Shown here: positions 7,329 through 16,144 of the stretch, piece by piece
Layout of the letters: the number at the start of each line of letters is the position of its first letter
Position numbering within the stretch: position 1 is the stretch's first letter
DNA from: a bacterium
GTDB taxonomy: Bacteria > Bacillota > Clostridia > Lachnospirales > Lachnospiraceae
Direction: 5' to 3'
Length of the DNA stretch: 32,829 nt
Assembly (NCBI GenBank): GCA_030524485.1
Contig: JAUNGR010000016.1
Span: forward strand, 1-32,829
Notes under the pieces: generated by a model
Told to the model about the DNA's origin: nothing
What the model saw: only the letters and a program-made list of their open reading frames with translations
Database searches by the model: none
Program-made: the position numbers and the translations under genes

Positions 7329-8627
7329 ATGTCTTACCATTTTAGTGAATTGCTTTTGTACTTCTTTTTTTATGCCTTCTTGGGCTGGGCGATGGAAGTC
7401 AGTATTTTCGCTCTCACCAAACACAAATTTTGCAACCGAGGACTTTTAAGCCTTCCTCTCTGCATCTCTTATGGAATTCTCATGGACATCCTGATTGTAG
7501 TACTGCCCACCTTACAAGGACATTATCTGCTGCAATTTCTTGCCGTCCTGATTATCTCCTCCGCTATCCGAAGTTTGGAGAGCTTTGGCTTAAGCCACAT
7601 CAGCCCCAACTATCCAATTGCTAAGGATGAGTATGGTATTTTCAGCGGAAAAGGAAGGGAATCTCTGCTCTCCCTTCTGTTTGCCCTCGGCTATTTTCTC
7701 GCCTACCTGCTCCTGCATCCCGTTGCCGTTTTGCTTGCCTCCCTGCTGCCAAGAAGCTTACAGACCTTTTTAGCCTGTCTCCTCTCTTTCTTGACTGTCA
7801 TCGAGCTGTTACTCCTTTTCTTGGTTCTTCACCAACGAAAGCCAGAAGCGGAAATCCGGAAACTGCAGGAACGCAACTATCAAAGCAAAAACCGACTGGC
7901 ACAACGCATCTATACCTTCGTCTGGAGACATATTTTTCATGCTTACCCACAGGCAAGCTTGATTCCCACTCCCGTGCGAACTCCTGTGTTTGCCCGTGGG
8001 GTCTGCTTTGATAAGATTATCTGGGTCTTTTTCCTCTGTGCTCTCCTCGGAGACCTCATCGAAACCCTCTACTGCCGCTTGGTGGGCGGTGTTTGGATGA
8101 GCCGCTCCAGCTTGATTTATGGCACCTTCAGCATTGTCTGGGGCATTGGAGCCGCCCTGCTCACCATCGTTCTTCAAAAAGTTGCCAACAAAGACGACCG
8201 CCATGTGTTTTTGACCGGTTTCTTTCTCGGCGGTGCCTATGAGTACCTGTGCAGCGTTTTTACAGAAGTATTTTTTGGAACCACTTTTTGGGACTATAGC
8301 GAAATGAAATTCAACATTGGCGGAAGAACCAACCTTTTGTTTTGCTTCTTTTGGGCTGTATTATCCGTCATTTGGATAAAAATTTTGTATCCTGTTATCA
8401 GTCGTCAGATTGAACGCATCCCCTTTCTCATAGGAAAGGTGGCAACTTGGTGCATTATTGTCTTTATGAGCTGCGATATGATACTCTCTGCTGCAGCCAT
8501 GCTGCGTTACACCATGAGGCAAGAAGACCCTGTGCCTCACACCGCTTTGGAACACTTCTTGGATGAGACCTATGACGATGCCCTGATTGAATGGACTTGG
8601 CCGAATATGCGGATTGAAAAACATTAG
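7329..8627 (+). CDS. Putative ABC transporter permease of the CmpB type (membrane protein)
   Basis: 432 aa from the ATG preceded by AAAAAGGAG. The longer frame starting at 7287 begins inside the hairpin repeat and is rejected. The protein is a polytopic membrane protein made of two related halves. Each half opens with a GWAMEVS- or GDLIETL-like helix followed by a conserved loop (NRGLLSLPLCISYG in the first, MSRSSLIYGTFSIVWG in the second). This pattern matches the family annotated as putative ABC-transporter type IV/CmpB (PF06541), whose substrate is unknown. There is no partner ATPase next to it. It is the only plus-strand gene in its neighbourhood and ends at the terminator before tRNA-Met. 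Confidence 0.75.
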   Translation: MSYHFSELLLYFFFYAFLGWAMEVSIFALTKHKFCNRGLLSLPLCISYGILMDILIVVLPTLQGHYLLQFLAVLIISSAIRSLESFGLSHISPNYPIAKDEYGIFSGKGRESLLSLLFALGYFLAYLLLHPVAVLLASLLPRSLQTFLACLLSFLTVIELLLLFLVLHQRKPEAEIRKLQERNYQSKNRLAQRIYTFVWRHIFHAYPQASLIPTPVRTPVFARGVCFDKIIWVFFLCALLGDLIETLYCRLVGGVWMSRSSLIYGTFSIVWGIGAALLTIVLQKVANKDDRHVFLTGFFLGGAYEYLCSVFTEVFFGTTFWDYSEMKFNIGGRTNLLFCFFWAVLSVIWIKILYPVISRQIERIPFLIGKVATWCIIVFMSCDMILSAAAMLRYTMRQEDPVPHTALEHFLDETYDDALIEWTWPNMRIEKH

Positions 8628-8664
8628 AAATTAAAACTAGAAAGAATCATAGATACAAAAAACA

Positions 8665-8694
8665 AAAAATCCCTTGATTTCTCAAGGGATTTTT
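8665..8694. terminator. Bidirectional rho-independent terminator
   Basis: AAATCCCTTGA and TCAAGGGATTT form a stem with a TTTC loop, flanked by A-runs on the left and T-runs on the right. It can end the plus-strand membrane-protein transcript and the minus-strand tRNA transcript. Confidence 0.85.
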
Positions 8695-8699
8695 CTTGC

Positions 8700-8773
8700 T
8701 AGCGGAAGGGAGATTTGAACTCTCGACACCACGGGTATGAACCGTGTGCTCTAGCCAACTGAGCTATTCCGCC
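8700..8773 (-). tRNA. tRNA-Met (anticodon CAT)
   Basis: The minus strand folds as a complete cloverleaf. The acceptor stem GGCGGAA pairs with TTCCGCT (one G-T pair), the D arm is GCTCAGTTGGCTAGAGC, and the anticodon stem CACGG/CCGTG holds the loop TTCATAC, giving anticodon CAT. The T loop is TTCAAAT, with one A-C mismatch in its stem. CCA is not encoded. Elongator Met is the best reading. A CAT-anticodon tRNA-Ile (lysidine type) is not excluded by anticodon alone. It has its own promoter at 8800-8828. Confidence 0.93.
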
Positions 8774-8799
8774 TTGACTGATTGTCACCAGCAAGAGAG

Positions 8800-8828
8800 A
8801 ATATACCATAAAACAAAATGTTTGTCAA
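8800..8828 (-). promoter_or_regulatory. Consensus sigma-A promoter of tRNA-Met
   Basis: On the minus strand TTGACA (8823-8828) and TATATT (8800-8805) are separated by 17 bases, placing the start about 20 bases before the tRNA. It lies downstream of the methyltransferase stop. Confidence 0.8.
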
Positions 8829-8868
8829 CATTTTTTTCAAACTTTTTAATGAGTATTAAGAAGGATAT

Positions 8869-9753
8869 CTACATATATTTCAATAAGCATCTCCCCACAT
8901 AGGCCGCCAACTCAACTGGAACAGCATTCCCTATCATTTGCTCTAAATCCGTCTTACTACCCTGAAACACAAAATCACTTGGAAAGGTCTGTATACGTGC
9001 CCTCTCCTGAGTTGTCAAGGACCTAACCTTTGTGATGTCTTCCGTTGCATCACCTGGATGTATCTGATATCCTGCAGGTATTGGACGATTCACTCCTCTA
9101 ACAGTAGGACTTGGTTCATCAATACTAAAGATTCCTCTTCTAGCATAAGATCTAGGATGCCTATAATAAAAATCTGTTCCAAATTCATCTCCCAAATAAT
9201 CCCGAATAGTCATACTTTTCTTTGCCTGCATTCCCAGCAAATTTTCTTCTAGCTTATTATCTTTTCCATTATGTTCTCCAATCAAAAAAAATCTCTTTCT
9301 TTTTTGAGGAGTTCCACATTTAGAAGCGTCCAATACCACTTGTGTCAAACCATAACCAGCCTTTTTAAAAGTTTCAATTGCTTTAGGTAAAGTCTCTGAT
9401 TTCTGAATTCTATCTACATTTTCCATTACAAACCATTTCACTTGTGTCTCACAAACTAATTTTGCATACACCAATGTTAAATCCGCTCTCCCCTTTGTTT
9501 CGTCTCGTTGTCCTGCTGAAGAATAATCCTGACAGGGTGGGCCTCCAATGATAACCTCTGGTTGAAATGTTCTCAGTTCCTCTGAAGTTAAAATAGAGAT
9601 ATCTTTTACTTCTGCCCTATGACTAAAATTTTGATTGTATACCTTTACCGCTTTCTCCCAGATATCAAAAGCTGCAGCAATCTGAAATCCTGCTTTTTCA
9701 AATCCCAGAGATAAACCTCCACAACCACAAAATAAATCTATTACCGCAGGCAT
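8869..9753 (-). CDS. C5 DNA cytosine methyltransferase of a type II R-M system
   Basis: 294 aa, preceded by GGAGG six bases before the ATG. It carries the ordered motifs of C5 methyltransferases: motif I DLFCGCGGLSLGF (6-18), motif IV GGPPCQDYSSAG with catalytic Cys74, motif VI ENV (111-113), motif VIII-like QKRKRFFLIG and motif X IGNAVPVELA near the end. The protein is short, so the target-recognition region (about 190-250) is compact; this is typical of the methyltransferases paired with HindVP-type enzymes. It methylates cytosine in the recognition site and protects the host from the endonuclease 26 bases upstream. The gene is visibly more AT-rich than its surroundings, which suggests horizontal transfer. 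Confidence 0.95.
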   Translation of the reverse strand: MPAVIDLFCGCGGLSLGFEKAGFQIAAAFDIWEKAVKVYNQNFSHRAEVKDISILTSEELRTFQPEVIIGGPPCQDYSSAGQRDETKGRADLTLVYAKLVCETQVKWFVMENVDRIQKSETLPKAIETFKKAGYGLTQVVLDASKCGTPQKRKRFFLIGEHNGKDNKLEENLLGMQAKKSMTIRDYLGDEFGTDFYYRHPRSYARRGIFSIDEPSPTVRGVNRPIPAGYQIHPGDATEDITKVRSLTTQERARIQTFPSDFVFQGSKTDLEQMIGNAVPVELAAYVGRCLLKYM

Positions 9754-9779
9754 TGTATTCCTCCGTTCTTTCTCTCACT

Positions 9780-10853
9780 TTAATCGTTACATCTATTTGT
9801 TTCCTCAAATAAGTCAGGTGAATTATAAATAATCGCATCAAATCTTCGTTCAGGACTGAGCAAATTTTGTCCTCCTCCAAGTATAATCTTTTTTATTTCA
9901 TCCTTTTGAATTCTTGGATGTATCAACTCTTCACATGTCATGAGAGGTTGAGTTTTCTGTCCATTCGATGAGAATGCCTTGTCATTTTTTAAGTTATAAG
10001 ATAAAGCATCTATAATGGCTCTTCCGTCAAAATAACCATTTTTTGCATAATCTGCCAGCATACGAAATAACCAAATCATGGTTCTTGTATGTCTACTAAT
10101 TTTATATAGTATTTCATTTTCTTCTGGCATAAATAAATTTAACATCCCTAGGTTGCTCCAAACAAAAACATCCAAACAATTCTTGGACAATTTAGGAGAT
10201 TTTCCCTCTGTTTTCCAAACAGGTTCCATAATGACTGGTACTTGTTTTTCATAGTTTTCTATTACAACTCTACGAATTGCCCAGTATATCTCTGTTATGT
10301 AGGGTAAAACCTTCTCTGCTTCCGTCCAATTTTCAATATTCGCTCCTGCTCCTGCCAAAACATTCTCTAATTCTTTTTGCGTTTTATAATTTTGGATAAT
10401 ACTACAGGCAAGATATACAATTGTATCGGGTCTGACAACAATTTCAGCTCCAAATTTATCCTCCGCAAGAGCACACGTTGCATTATCTGGAAGTGCCACC
10501 AGTTTTATTTCCATACTACTTAAACATTTGTCATTTTCTAAAATAACCAAGTCATTTCTTGGAATGGAACCTTTCACATATTTTTGATAAGGCATGTAGG
10601 GTGTTTCAAAAGAAAAATAAATATCTTCTGACAAAGGCTCAATCCCAAACAGAGTATCTATTCCTATTGTACTAACTTCTATTTTCATATTTTTATTTGC
10701 TTTATAATAGACAGCTGACAATCCCTTTGAATACAAATAACAAGCAAGAGCTGCAGGAAAAGACGAATTAAACTGATTTTTTCCCCATGTATCTGGCTTT
10801 GTGTAATCCCTATTTGACCTATAAATCCCAAACAATCCTGGTTTTTCTTCCAT
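9780..10853 (-). CDS. HindVP-family type II restriction endonuclease
   Basis: 357 aa. The N-terminus (GLFGIYRSNRDYTKPDTWGK, followed by QFNSSFPAALACYLYS) resembles the HindVP family (PF09519). A PD-(D/E)xK-like active site is visible: PRND with Asp101, then MEIK with Glu115 and Lys117. Family enzymes such as HindVP cut GRCGYC; the site here cannot be read from sequence. The endonuclease gene comes first and the methyltransferase 26 bases later. The nickel-importer operon ends 38 bases upstream, so read-through transcription is possible. No separate controller (C) gene is present. Base composition is AT-rich, like the methyltransferase. The family match is from memory but strengthened by the adjacent methyltransferase. 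Confidence 0.82.
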   Translation of the reverse strand: MEEKPGLFGIYRSNRDYTKPDTWGKNQFNSSFPAALACYLYSKGLSAVYYKANKNMKIEVSTIGIDTLFGIEPLSEDIYFSFETPYMPYQKYVKGSIPRNDLVILENDKCLSSMEIKLVALPDNATCALAEDKFGAEIVVRPDTIVYLACSIIQNYKTQKELENVLAGAGANIENWTEAEKVLPYITEIYWAIRRVVIENYEKQVPVIMEPVWKTEGKSPKLSKNCLDVFVWSNLGMLNLFMPEENEILYKISRHTRTMIWLFRMLADYAKNGYFDGRAIIDALSYNLKNDKAFSSNGQKTQPLMTCEELIHPRIQKDEIKKIILGGGQNLLSPERRFDAIIYNSPDLFEETNRCND

Positions 10854-10891
10854 CTTCTAATCTTCCCTTCTCTCTTCTTGTACAAACTGTA

Positions 10892-11527
10892 TCATAACAT
10901 GTTTTCAAATTTCTGAAAAGTCATTTTCTCCCAATTTATTATCCTATCGCAAAGCTGCTCCAGCAACTCCTCGGAATGACTCACCACCAAAAGTCCTATC
11001 TCTCTTCGCTTCACTTCCTCCAGAAGAAAGGTCCAGATTTGGCTCTGGGTAATCAAGTCCAACATCGCCGTTATCTCATCGGCAAGCAAAAACTTCGTTC
11101 CCTTTCCCAAGGCTCTTGCAATGCAAAATCTTTGCAATTCTCCTCCAGAAAGCTCCGCTGGAAAGCGAGATAACCACTCTTCCTCGATTCCCAGACCTTC
11201 TATTACCCGTCTTTCCACCGCATTCCCTTCCAAAAGCACCTGTCTCATCCGCATCTTGGGATTCACTGCCTGCTCTGGATGCTGCCAAATCATCTGCACG
11301 GGACAGTAGCCCTTCCAAAGGGAAAGCTCCTTGCCATCCAGCAGTACCTGTCCACTATCCGCCTTCTCATAAGCCGCCAAAATCTTACACAGACTCGTCT
11401 TTCCAAATCCGCTTGGTGCCATCAGACCAACTCGCTCCGTGCTTTCCAACTCCAGACAAAAATGATTCAAAAGCTCTCTGTCGCCGTTTTGGTAACGAAA
11501 CATCAGATTTTTTGCTTCCAGCTTCAT
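10892..11527 (-). CDS. nikE-like: ABC transporter ATP-binding protein, nickel/peptide type (NikE-like)
   Basis: 211 aa. It has Walker A APSGFGKTS near residue 38, the signature LSGGELQR and Walker B FLLADEIT, with a switch His in VVSHS. It is shorter than the usual ~260 aa because it lacks a long C-terminal extension. It is the last gene of the importer operon and should pair with the 317-aa ATPase 28 bases upstream to drive uptake through the two permeases. Nickel as substrate is inferred from larB at the head of the operon; peptides remain possible. Confidence 0.88.
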   Translation of the reverse strand: MKLEAKNLMFRYQNGDRELLNHFCLELESTERVGLMAPSGFGKTSLCKILAAYEKADSGQVLLDGKELSLWKGYCPVQMIWQHPEQAVNPKMRMRQVLLEGNAVERRVIEGLGIEEEWLSRFPAELSGGELQRFCIARALGKGTKFLLADEITAMLDLITQSQIWTFLLEEVKRREIGLLVVSHSEELLEQLCDRIINWEKMTFQKFENML

Positions 11528-11555
11528 CCCTCTCTTCCCGCCTCCTCCTATTCGT

Positions 11556-12509
11556 CTATTCGGCTAGCAGGCAGCGCACCCGCCCGCCCCGCAATGTTCT
11601 CGTTTCTATTTTCTGCTGACTGCAACTCTCCTGACAGTACTCGCAACGTGCAGCATAGGGGCAAGCACTTTCTGCTGCTCTCCCGTAGGGCTGATTTCCA
11701 GCTGTCACCTGAAAGCCATTTCGAGGCATGGCTCGAAACAGAGCCTTGCTATACGGATGCCGCAAATGACTCTCCTCTCGAAAATCAGAGGCTTTCGCTT
11801 CTTCCAACTCCATCCCCGCATATAAGACTACGATTCTATCCGCTGCCGTCAGAGCCAACTCCAAGTCATGGGTAATCAAAAGCACCGCTGCTCCCTCATC
11901 GGCAAGCTCCCGAAAATGTCCCATCACCCTCTTTGCTGCTCTCATATGCAGCCCTGGAGTCGGTTCATCTGCAATGACTAACTTAGGCTTTTCCATTACG
12001 GCAGAAGAAATCAAAATCCTGCGTATCATGCCACCAGAAAGCTCAAAAGGATAGCGGTTTTCGGTCTCCGCTGCCAAGCCATAGCGGGCCAAAATTTCCA
12101 AACTTCTCTTTTTGCTCTCCTCGTCCCTCTTTCCCTTGCGAATCTGCTCCCCCACCTGCATCAGTGGGTCCAGATAGGAGACACTCTGCGGAACCAACAC
12201 CAGCTCGTTTCCTCTTAGCTTTCGCAGCTTCTTCTCCGTCAGCCGCTCTCCCTGATACAAAATCTCCCCTTCCTCATGGGCATTGTAGGGCAGTATTCCC
12301 ATCACCGCATGAGCCAGAAGGCTTTTTCCAGAACCGCTCGAACCCACAACCGCCACTACCTCACCTGCATGGAGGGAAAGACTCAAATCTCGAACCGCAT
12401 AGACCGTTCGCTGTCTCCACAGCGATTCGTACTGCGTAAAGCAGACCGATAGGTGGCGAATCTCCAAAAGAGGGCTCCCTTCCTTTTTTTCTTCCATTTC
12501 TTGCTCCAT
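11556..12509 (-). CDS. nikD-like: ABC transporter ATP-binding protein, nickel/peptide type (NikD/DppD-like)
   Basis: 317 aa. Walker A is GSSGSGKS near residue 56, the signature LSGGMIRRI is a variant of LSGGQ, and Walker B is LVIADEPT. The C-terminal region carries the Cys-rich element CPYAARCEYCQESC that marks the oligopeptide/nickel ATPase group (oligo_HPY). It is the second ATPase of the importer, between the permease at 12537 and the NikE-like gene. Confidence 0.9.
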   Translation of the reverse strand: MEQEMEEKKEGSPLLEIRHLSVCFTQYESLWRQRTVYAVRDLSLSLHAGEVVAVVGSSGSGKSLLAHAVMGILPYNAHEEGEILYQGERLTEKKLRKLRGNELVLVPQSVSYLDPLMQVGEQIRKGKRDEESKKRSLEILARYGLAAETENRYPFELSGGMIRRILISSAVMEKPKLVIADEPTPGLHMRAAKRVMGHFRELADEGAAVLLITHDLELALTAADRIVVLYAGMELEEAKASDFREESHLRHPYSKALFRAMPRNGFQVTAGNQPYGRAAESACPYAARCEYCQESCSQQKIETRTLRGGRVRCLLAE

Positions 12510-12536
12510 CTTCTCTTCCTGCGTCCTTTCTCCTCT

Positions 12537-13370
12537 TTATTGATGCACCCGTCCGGAAGAAAATAGGGCTTCCACGCCATTTCCAATTCCGTAAAACAAC
12601 AGCACAGTGAGCACCAAGAGTGCCCCTGGAAACACCGCCAACCACCAGCGTCCCATCGCCAAATATTGCATACTTTCCGACAAAATCACACCTATGGCTG
12701 GCTGCTTGTCCGAAAGCCCAAAGCCTAAAAAAGTGATGCTTGCCTCATGCAGGATGGCATGGGGAAAGAGCAGCACCGCTCCTATCATAAGCTGGGGCAA
12801 AAGCTGCAAAGCCATGTGCTTTCTTGCCAGATAGAACGGGCCTTTCCCCAGCTTTCTAGCGATACGGACATAAGGACTCTCCTTTATCTGCAAAGCCTCG
12901 GCTCGCAGCACCCTCGCTAAAGAAGTCCAGTGAGTCAAGGCGATTCCGACTATCACGCCCCGTAGTCCTCTTCCCATCGCCACCGAAATCAGTAACAACA
13001 GCAGGATGTGGGGAATGCCCATCACCAAGTCAATGGCACAGCCTATCACAGCATCCGCCACTCTTCCGAGAACCGCTGCCGCTACTCCCAACACAAAGGC
13101 AAGCAAGGAACTGATGGCAGCCGTCAATAGCCCCAAACGAATGCTTAAAGAAAGAGCCGCAAGAGTGCGATACAGCATATTTCTTCCCATCCAGTCCGTC
13201 CCAAAAGGGTAGCTTAGACTTGGCGGAAGATTTTTTCTCGAAAAATCCGTCTCCTGAGCCGCCTGTGTGAGAGCAGTTCCCACGCCAATCAACAGCAGGA
13301 GCAAGAATAGGGCAAAGCCTAAGCAACACAGCAGGGTCTTTCTCCGATTCCAACGAAGCTTTGTTCTCAT
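12537..13370 (-). CDS. nikC-like: ABC transporter permease, nickel/peptide type (NikC/DppC-like)
   Basis: 277 aa from the ATG at 13370. A GTG five codons upstream overlaps the previous stop (AAGTGAG) and could serve instead; neither has a strong ribosome binding site, so coupling is likely. It has an N-terminal helix, a periplasmic segment with FGTDWMGRNML typical of DppC/NikC, and a BPD_transp_1 domain with the EAA-like loop (LRAEALQIKESPYVRIARKLG). About six transmembrane helices are expected. Confidence 0.9.
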   Translation of the reverse strand: MRTKLRWNRRKTLLCCLGFALFLLLLLIGVGTALTQAAQETDFSRKNLPPSLSYPFGTDWMGRNMLYRTLAALSLSIRLGLLTAAISSLLAFVLGVAAAVLGRVADAVIGCAIDLVMGIPHILLLLLISVAMGRGLRGVIVGIALTHWTSLARVLRAEALQIKESPYVRIARKLGKGPFYLARKHMALQLLPQLMIGAVLLFPHAILHEASITFLGFGLSDKQPAIGVILSESMQYLAMGRWWLAVFPGALLVLTVLLFYGIGNGVEALFSSGRVHQ

Positions 13371-13381
13371 GTTGTTTTCTC

Positions 13382-14419
13382 TCACTTTCTTTTTTGAAGT
13401 CCTGTCTCTTGCTTTCTATCCCAGAATCCCTCTGCTACTACTTGCCTTTTCTTTCTGCCCTGTCTCATTCTTGGGTCAATCTTAAGATACAGAAGGTCTG
13501 CGGCCAAATTCCCGAAAAAGACCATCCCTGCACTGACCACTGTGATGCCCAACAGCAATGGCAAGTCACTTCCCAATCCTGCCGTCACGGCTGCCGCTCC
13601 CAATCCCGTATAAGAAAATACCTGTTCCACCAGCACAGAACCTCCAAAAAGCTCACTGATGGAGGCAAATTGCAGCGTCAAAGCCGGAAGAAGAAGGTTT
13701 CTTAGGGCATGGGCAAACAAAATCCGCCTCTTAGACTCCCCTCTGGCTCTCGCAAACAAAATAAAATCGCTCTCCATCACCTCAATGACCTTTTCTCTCG
13801 TATGCAATATGATGTTGGAACTTCCACTCAGAGCGAGTGTCAAGGCCGGAAGAACGGCGTGGTGTATCCGCTCCCACAGAGTGACTTCCTCCGCATTCGT
13901 ACCGATGGGTACGCTCAAACCAATCGGAAACCAAGAAAGCTTCACAGCAAAGAGCAAAAGAAAGAGCAGAGCCAGCCAAAAGGCCGGTGTGCTTGCCATC
14001 AAAATCGCATAGGCCGAGACGATGCGATCCATCCATCTTCCTCTGCGAATCCCCGCTGCTATGCCAAGCGTCAGTCCCAACACGCCAGAGAGCAGCCACG
14101 CTGCCGCCATCAGAGCCAGTGAATTGCCCGCTCTCTCCCAGAGAATCTGGCTGACCGGCCTGCGATACAGAAGAGAAATCCCCATATCGCCTCGCAGAAA
14201 ATCCGCTGCCCACGCAGCAAAACGTTCCAAGGGCGGTACATCCACACCCCAATACCATTTTAATTTTTCTATTTGTTCCGGACTCATGCTCCCCAAAGCT
14301 GCCTGTCCCACATTTACCGTCAAGGGATCTACCGGAGACAGAGAGAGTAGCATGAAGGCAGTGAAACTGACCAAAAAGAGCAAGAATAGCATCCGCATAC
14401 ACTTTTTAAAAATTAGCAC
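13382..14419 (-). CDS. nikB-like: ABC transporter permease, nickel/peptide type (NikB/DppB-like)
   Basis: 345 aa from a GTG start with AGGAGG six bases before it. It has an N-terminal transmembrane helix followed by the SPVDPLTVNVG region typical of DppB/NikB. Several transmembrane helices follow, with an EAA-like loop (REKVIEVMESDFILFARARG). It overlaps the next permease gene, and the two should form the membrane channel. Confidence 0.9.
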   Translation of the reverse strand: MLIFKKCMRMLFLLFLVSFTAFMLLSLSPVDPLTVNVGQAALGSMSPEQIEKLKWYWGVDVPPLERFAAWAADFLRGDMGISLLYRRPVSQILWERAGNSLALMAAAWLLSGVLGLTLGIAAGIRRGRWMDRIVSAYAILMASTPAFWLALLFLLLFAVKLSWFPIGLSVPIGTNAEEVTLWERIHHAVLPALTLALSGSSNIILHTREKVIEVMESDFILFARARGESKRRILFAHALRNLLLPALTLQFASISELFGGSVLVEQVFSYTGLGAAAVTAGLGSDLPLLLGITVVSAGMVFFGNLAADLLYLKIDPRMRQGRKKRQVVAEGFWDRKQETGLQKRK

Positions 14420-14429
14420 AGTCTGCCTC

Positions 14430-16088
14430 CTAATCCTCCCAGCTCCATTGGTCTACGTTGTTGACGATGGACCAGCCATGTCCATGTGGGTGTAACTTCT
14501 GTTCTGCCAGATGCAGTCCATCCTTCACCCAATACAGATGGTCTATGTTCACCAACCAAATCCAAGGCAGGTCTCCCTGCTGGGTGATGCCACTCTCCCC
14601 ATCCCACTGAGCTTTTTTCCACAACTCATAGGAGGCCTCCAAACTGCTGCTTGCCAGAGCCTCATCCATGTAGTTGTCCACCGTTTCGCTTCGGTAGGGA
14701 GAGTAAAGTGCATATTCTTGATTGGGAGCCGTGTGATAAATATTATACAGCTCCATCGGGCTATGTGCCCCCCAGCCCCACATCAAAGGTTCCCTCTGTG
14801 CCCTATCGTAGGCGGTGTCCCAACCCACTCCTTCGGTTGTCACCTCAATGCCCACCTCACGGAGCTGATTCTTGGTATCCTCTGCCAAAGCCTGCCGCAC
14901 CGAATCGTTGAGGGAATACAGCAGCGTGAAAGCCGCTCGCCGGCCCTCCTTCTGGCGAATTCCGTCATCCCCCAACTGCCAACCTGCCTCCTCCAAAAGG
15001 GCAGCTGCCTCATTTGGATGGTACTCGGTCTTGGCTGCCTCGTTGTACCACGGCATCTTATCACACACACTGTAAGCAGGACTGCCATAACCATTTAAGA
15101 CATTTTGAATCATTTCCTCCCGATTGATGGCCAGATTAATGGCACGACGCACCTGCACATCTGCTGTGAAATCGTTTCCTATTTGGCTACCATCCGCCAG
15201 CTCCTGAGCCGGTACGGCTGGAAGATTAAAGCCCCGGTTATCCACCGTCTCAAAGGCTTGCAAAGAAAAGCCATTCACACTCTGGTCCGCATAGGAGGCC
15301 GCCGTATAACTGACATCCACCTGCCCCGATTTTGCCGCAGCAAATGCCGCATCTTCTTCCATAAATAGTACCGTCACCCGCTTCATCTTGGGTGCCTCCC
15401 CATAATAATCCGGATTGGCCTCCAAAATCACCTGCTGCCCCTTATCCCACTGCTTGAGTACGTAGCGGCCGGAACCAATGGGGTGAGAACCATAATCCGC
15501 ATCGTAGGCGTGCTCCGGCACTATGCCTACCACTGCCATCGTGTACGGCCAAATGGAATAGGGACGCTTCATCACAAACTCCACCGTATCCTCATCCACC
15601 GCTCTCGCCTCCTGCAGCATAGTGAAATCGTTCACAGAACTGCTGTCCCGAAGCAGATTGTAGGTGAAGGCGACATCGGTTGCTGTCAGAGTCTCCCCAT
15701 CCGTGAAATGCACATCGTTTCTTAAGTCCACCGTCCAAAGCAAGCCGTCCTCACTCACCTGCATGTCCGTTGCTAGGTCATAAGCTATGGTCAAATCCGT
15801 GTTTGTCACCGTCAACGTGCTTTGAATCAAAGGCTCATGCACATGCTCTCCAGCTCCCCAGCCATAGACAGAGTCAAAACCAACTTCCGGCTCCGAGGTC
15901 GTTCCCATGACCACCACCACATCTTCCCTCACACGGCCGCCGCCTTCTCCCTCTCCCACCGAACTTTCCGTACTGGAAGGTGCTGCCTGACAGCCCACAA
16001 GTCCCAACAGCAACATTCCTCCAGCCATAAGCAAAGCTCGGCTTCTCGCTTTCCCTCTTGCCCTTCTTCCTTCTTCTTTTCTTCTCAT
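14430..16088 (-). CDS. nikA-like: Extracellular solute-binding lipoprotein, family 5 (probable nickel-binding protein)
   Basis: 552 aa from the ATG preceded by AAGGAG at seven bases; an ATG 17 codons upstream is less likely. A basic N-terminus, a hydrophobic core and the lipobox LVGC mark a lipoprotein anchored outside the cytoplasmic membrane. An acidic/Gly-rich linker follows, then a full SBP_bac_5 domain (WTVDLRNDVHFTDGE; DVAFTYN; GSGRYVLKQWDKGQQV). The C-terminal part holds a His-rich LHPHGHGW, plausible for metal or metal-chelate binding. Nickel specificity is inferred from this and from larB upstream. It leads the transporter genes and lies 56 bases after larB. Confidence 0.9.
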   Translation of the reverse strand: MRRKEEGRRARGKARSRALLMAGGMLLLGLVGCQAAPSSTESSVGEGEGGGRVREDVVVVMGTTSEPEVGFDSVYGWGAGEHVHEPLIQSTLTVTNTDLTIAYDLATDMQVSEDGLLWTVDLRNDVHFTDGETLTATDVAFTYNLLRDSSSVNDFTMLQEARAVDEDTVEFVMKRPYSIWPYTMAVVGIVPEHAYDADYGSHPIGSGRYVLKQWDKGQQVILEANPDYYGEAPKMKRVTVLFMEEDAAFAAAKSGQVDVSYTAASYADQSVNGFSLQAFETVDNRGFNLPAVPAQELADGSQIGNDFTADVQVRRAINLAINREEMIQNVLNGYGSPAYSVCDKMPWYNEAAKTEYHPNEAAALLEEAGWQLGDDGIRQKEGRRAAFTLLYSLNDSVRQALAEDTKNQLREVGIEVTTEGVGWDTAYDRAQREPLMWGWGAHSPMELYNIYHTAPNQEYALYSPYRSETVDNYMDEALASSSLEASYELWKKAQWDGESGITQQGDLPWIWLVNIDHLYWVKDGLHLAEQKLHPHGHGWSIVNNVDQWSWED

Positions 16089-16144
16089 CTGTCGCTCCTT
16101 TTCGCCTTGTTCTGTTTTGCGTTTTCTTCTATTTTCCACTGTTT

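Noticed and set aside
11279..11875. 198-codon plus-strand frame
   Set aside because: It lies antisense across the two importer ATPase genes, has Ser/Pro/His-rich low-quality sequence, and has no ribosome binding site or motif.
14511..15098. 195-codon plus-strand frame
   Set aside because: It is antisense within the solute-binding protein gene, whose domain motifs are clear on the other strand.
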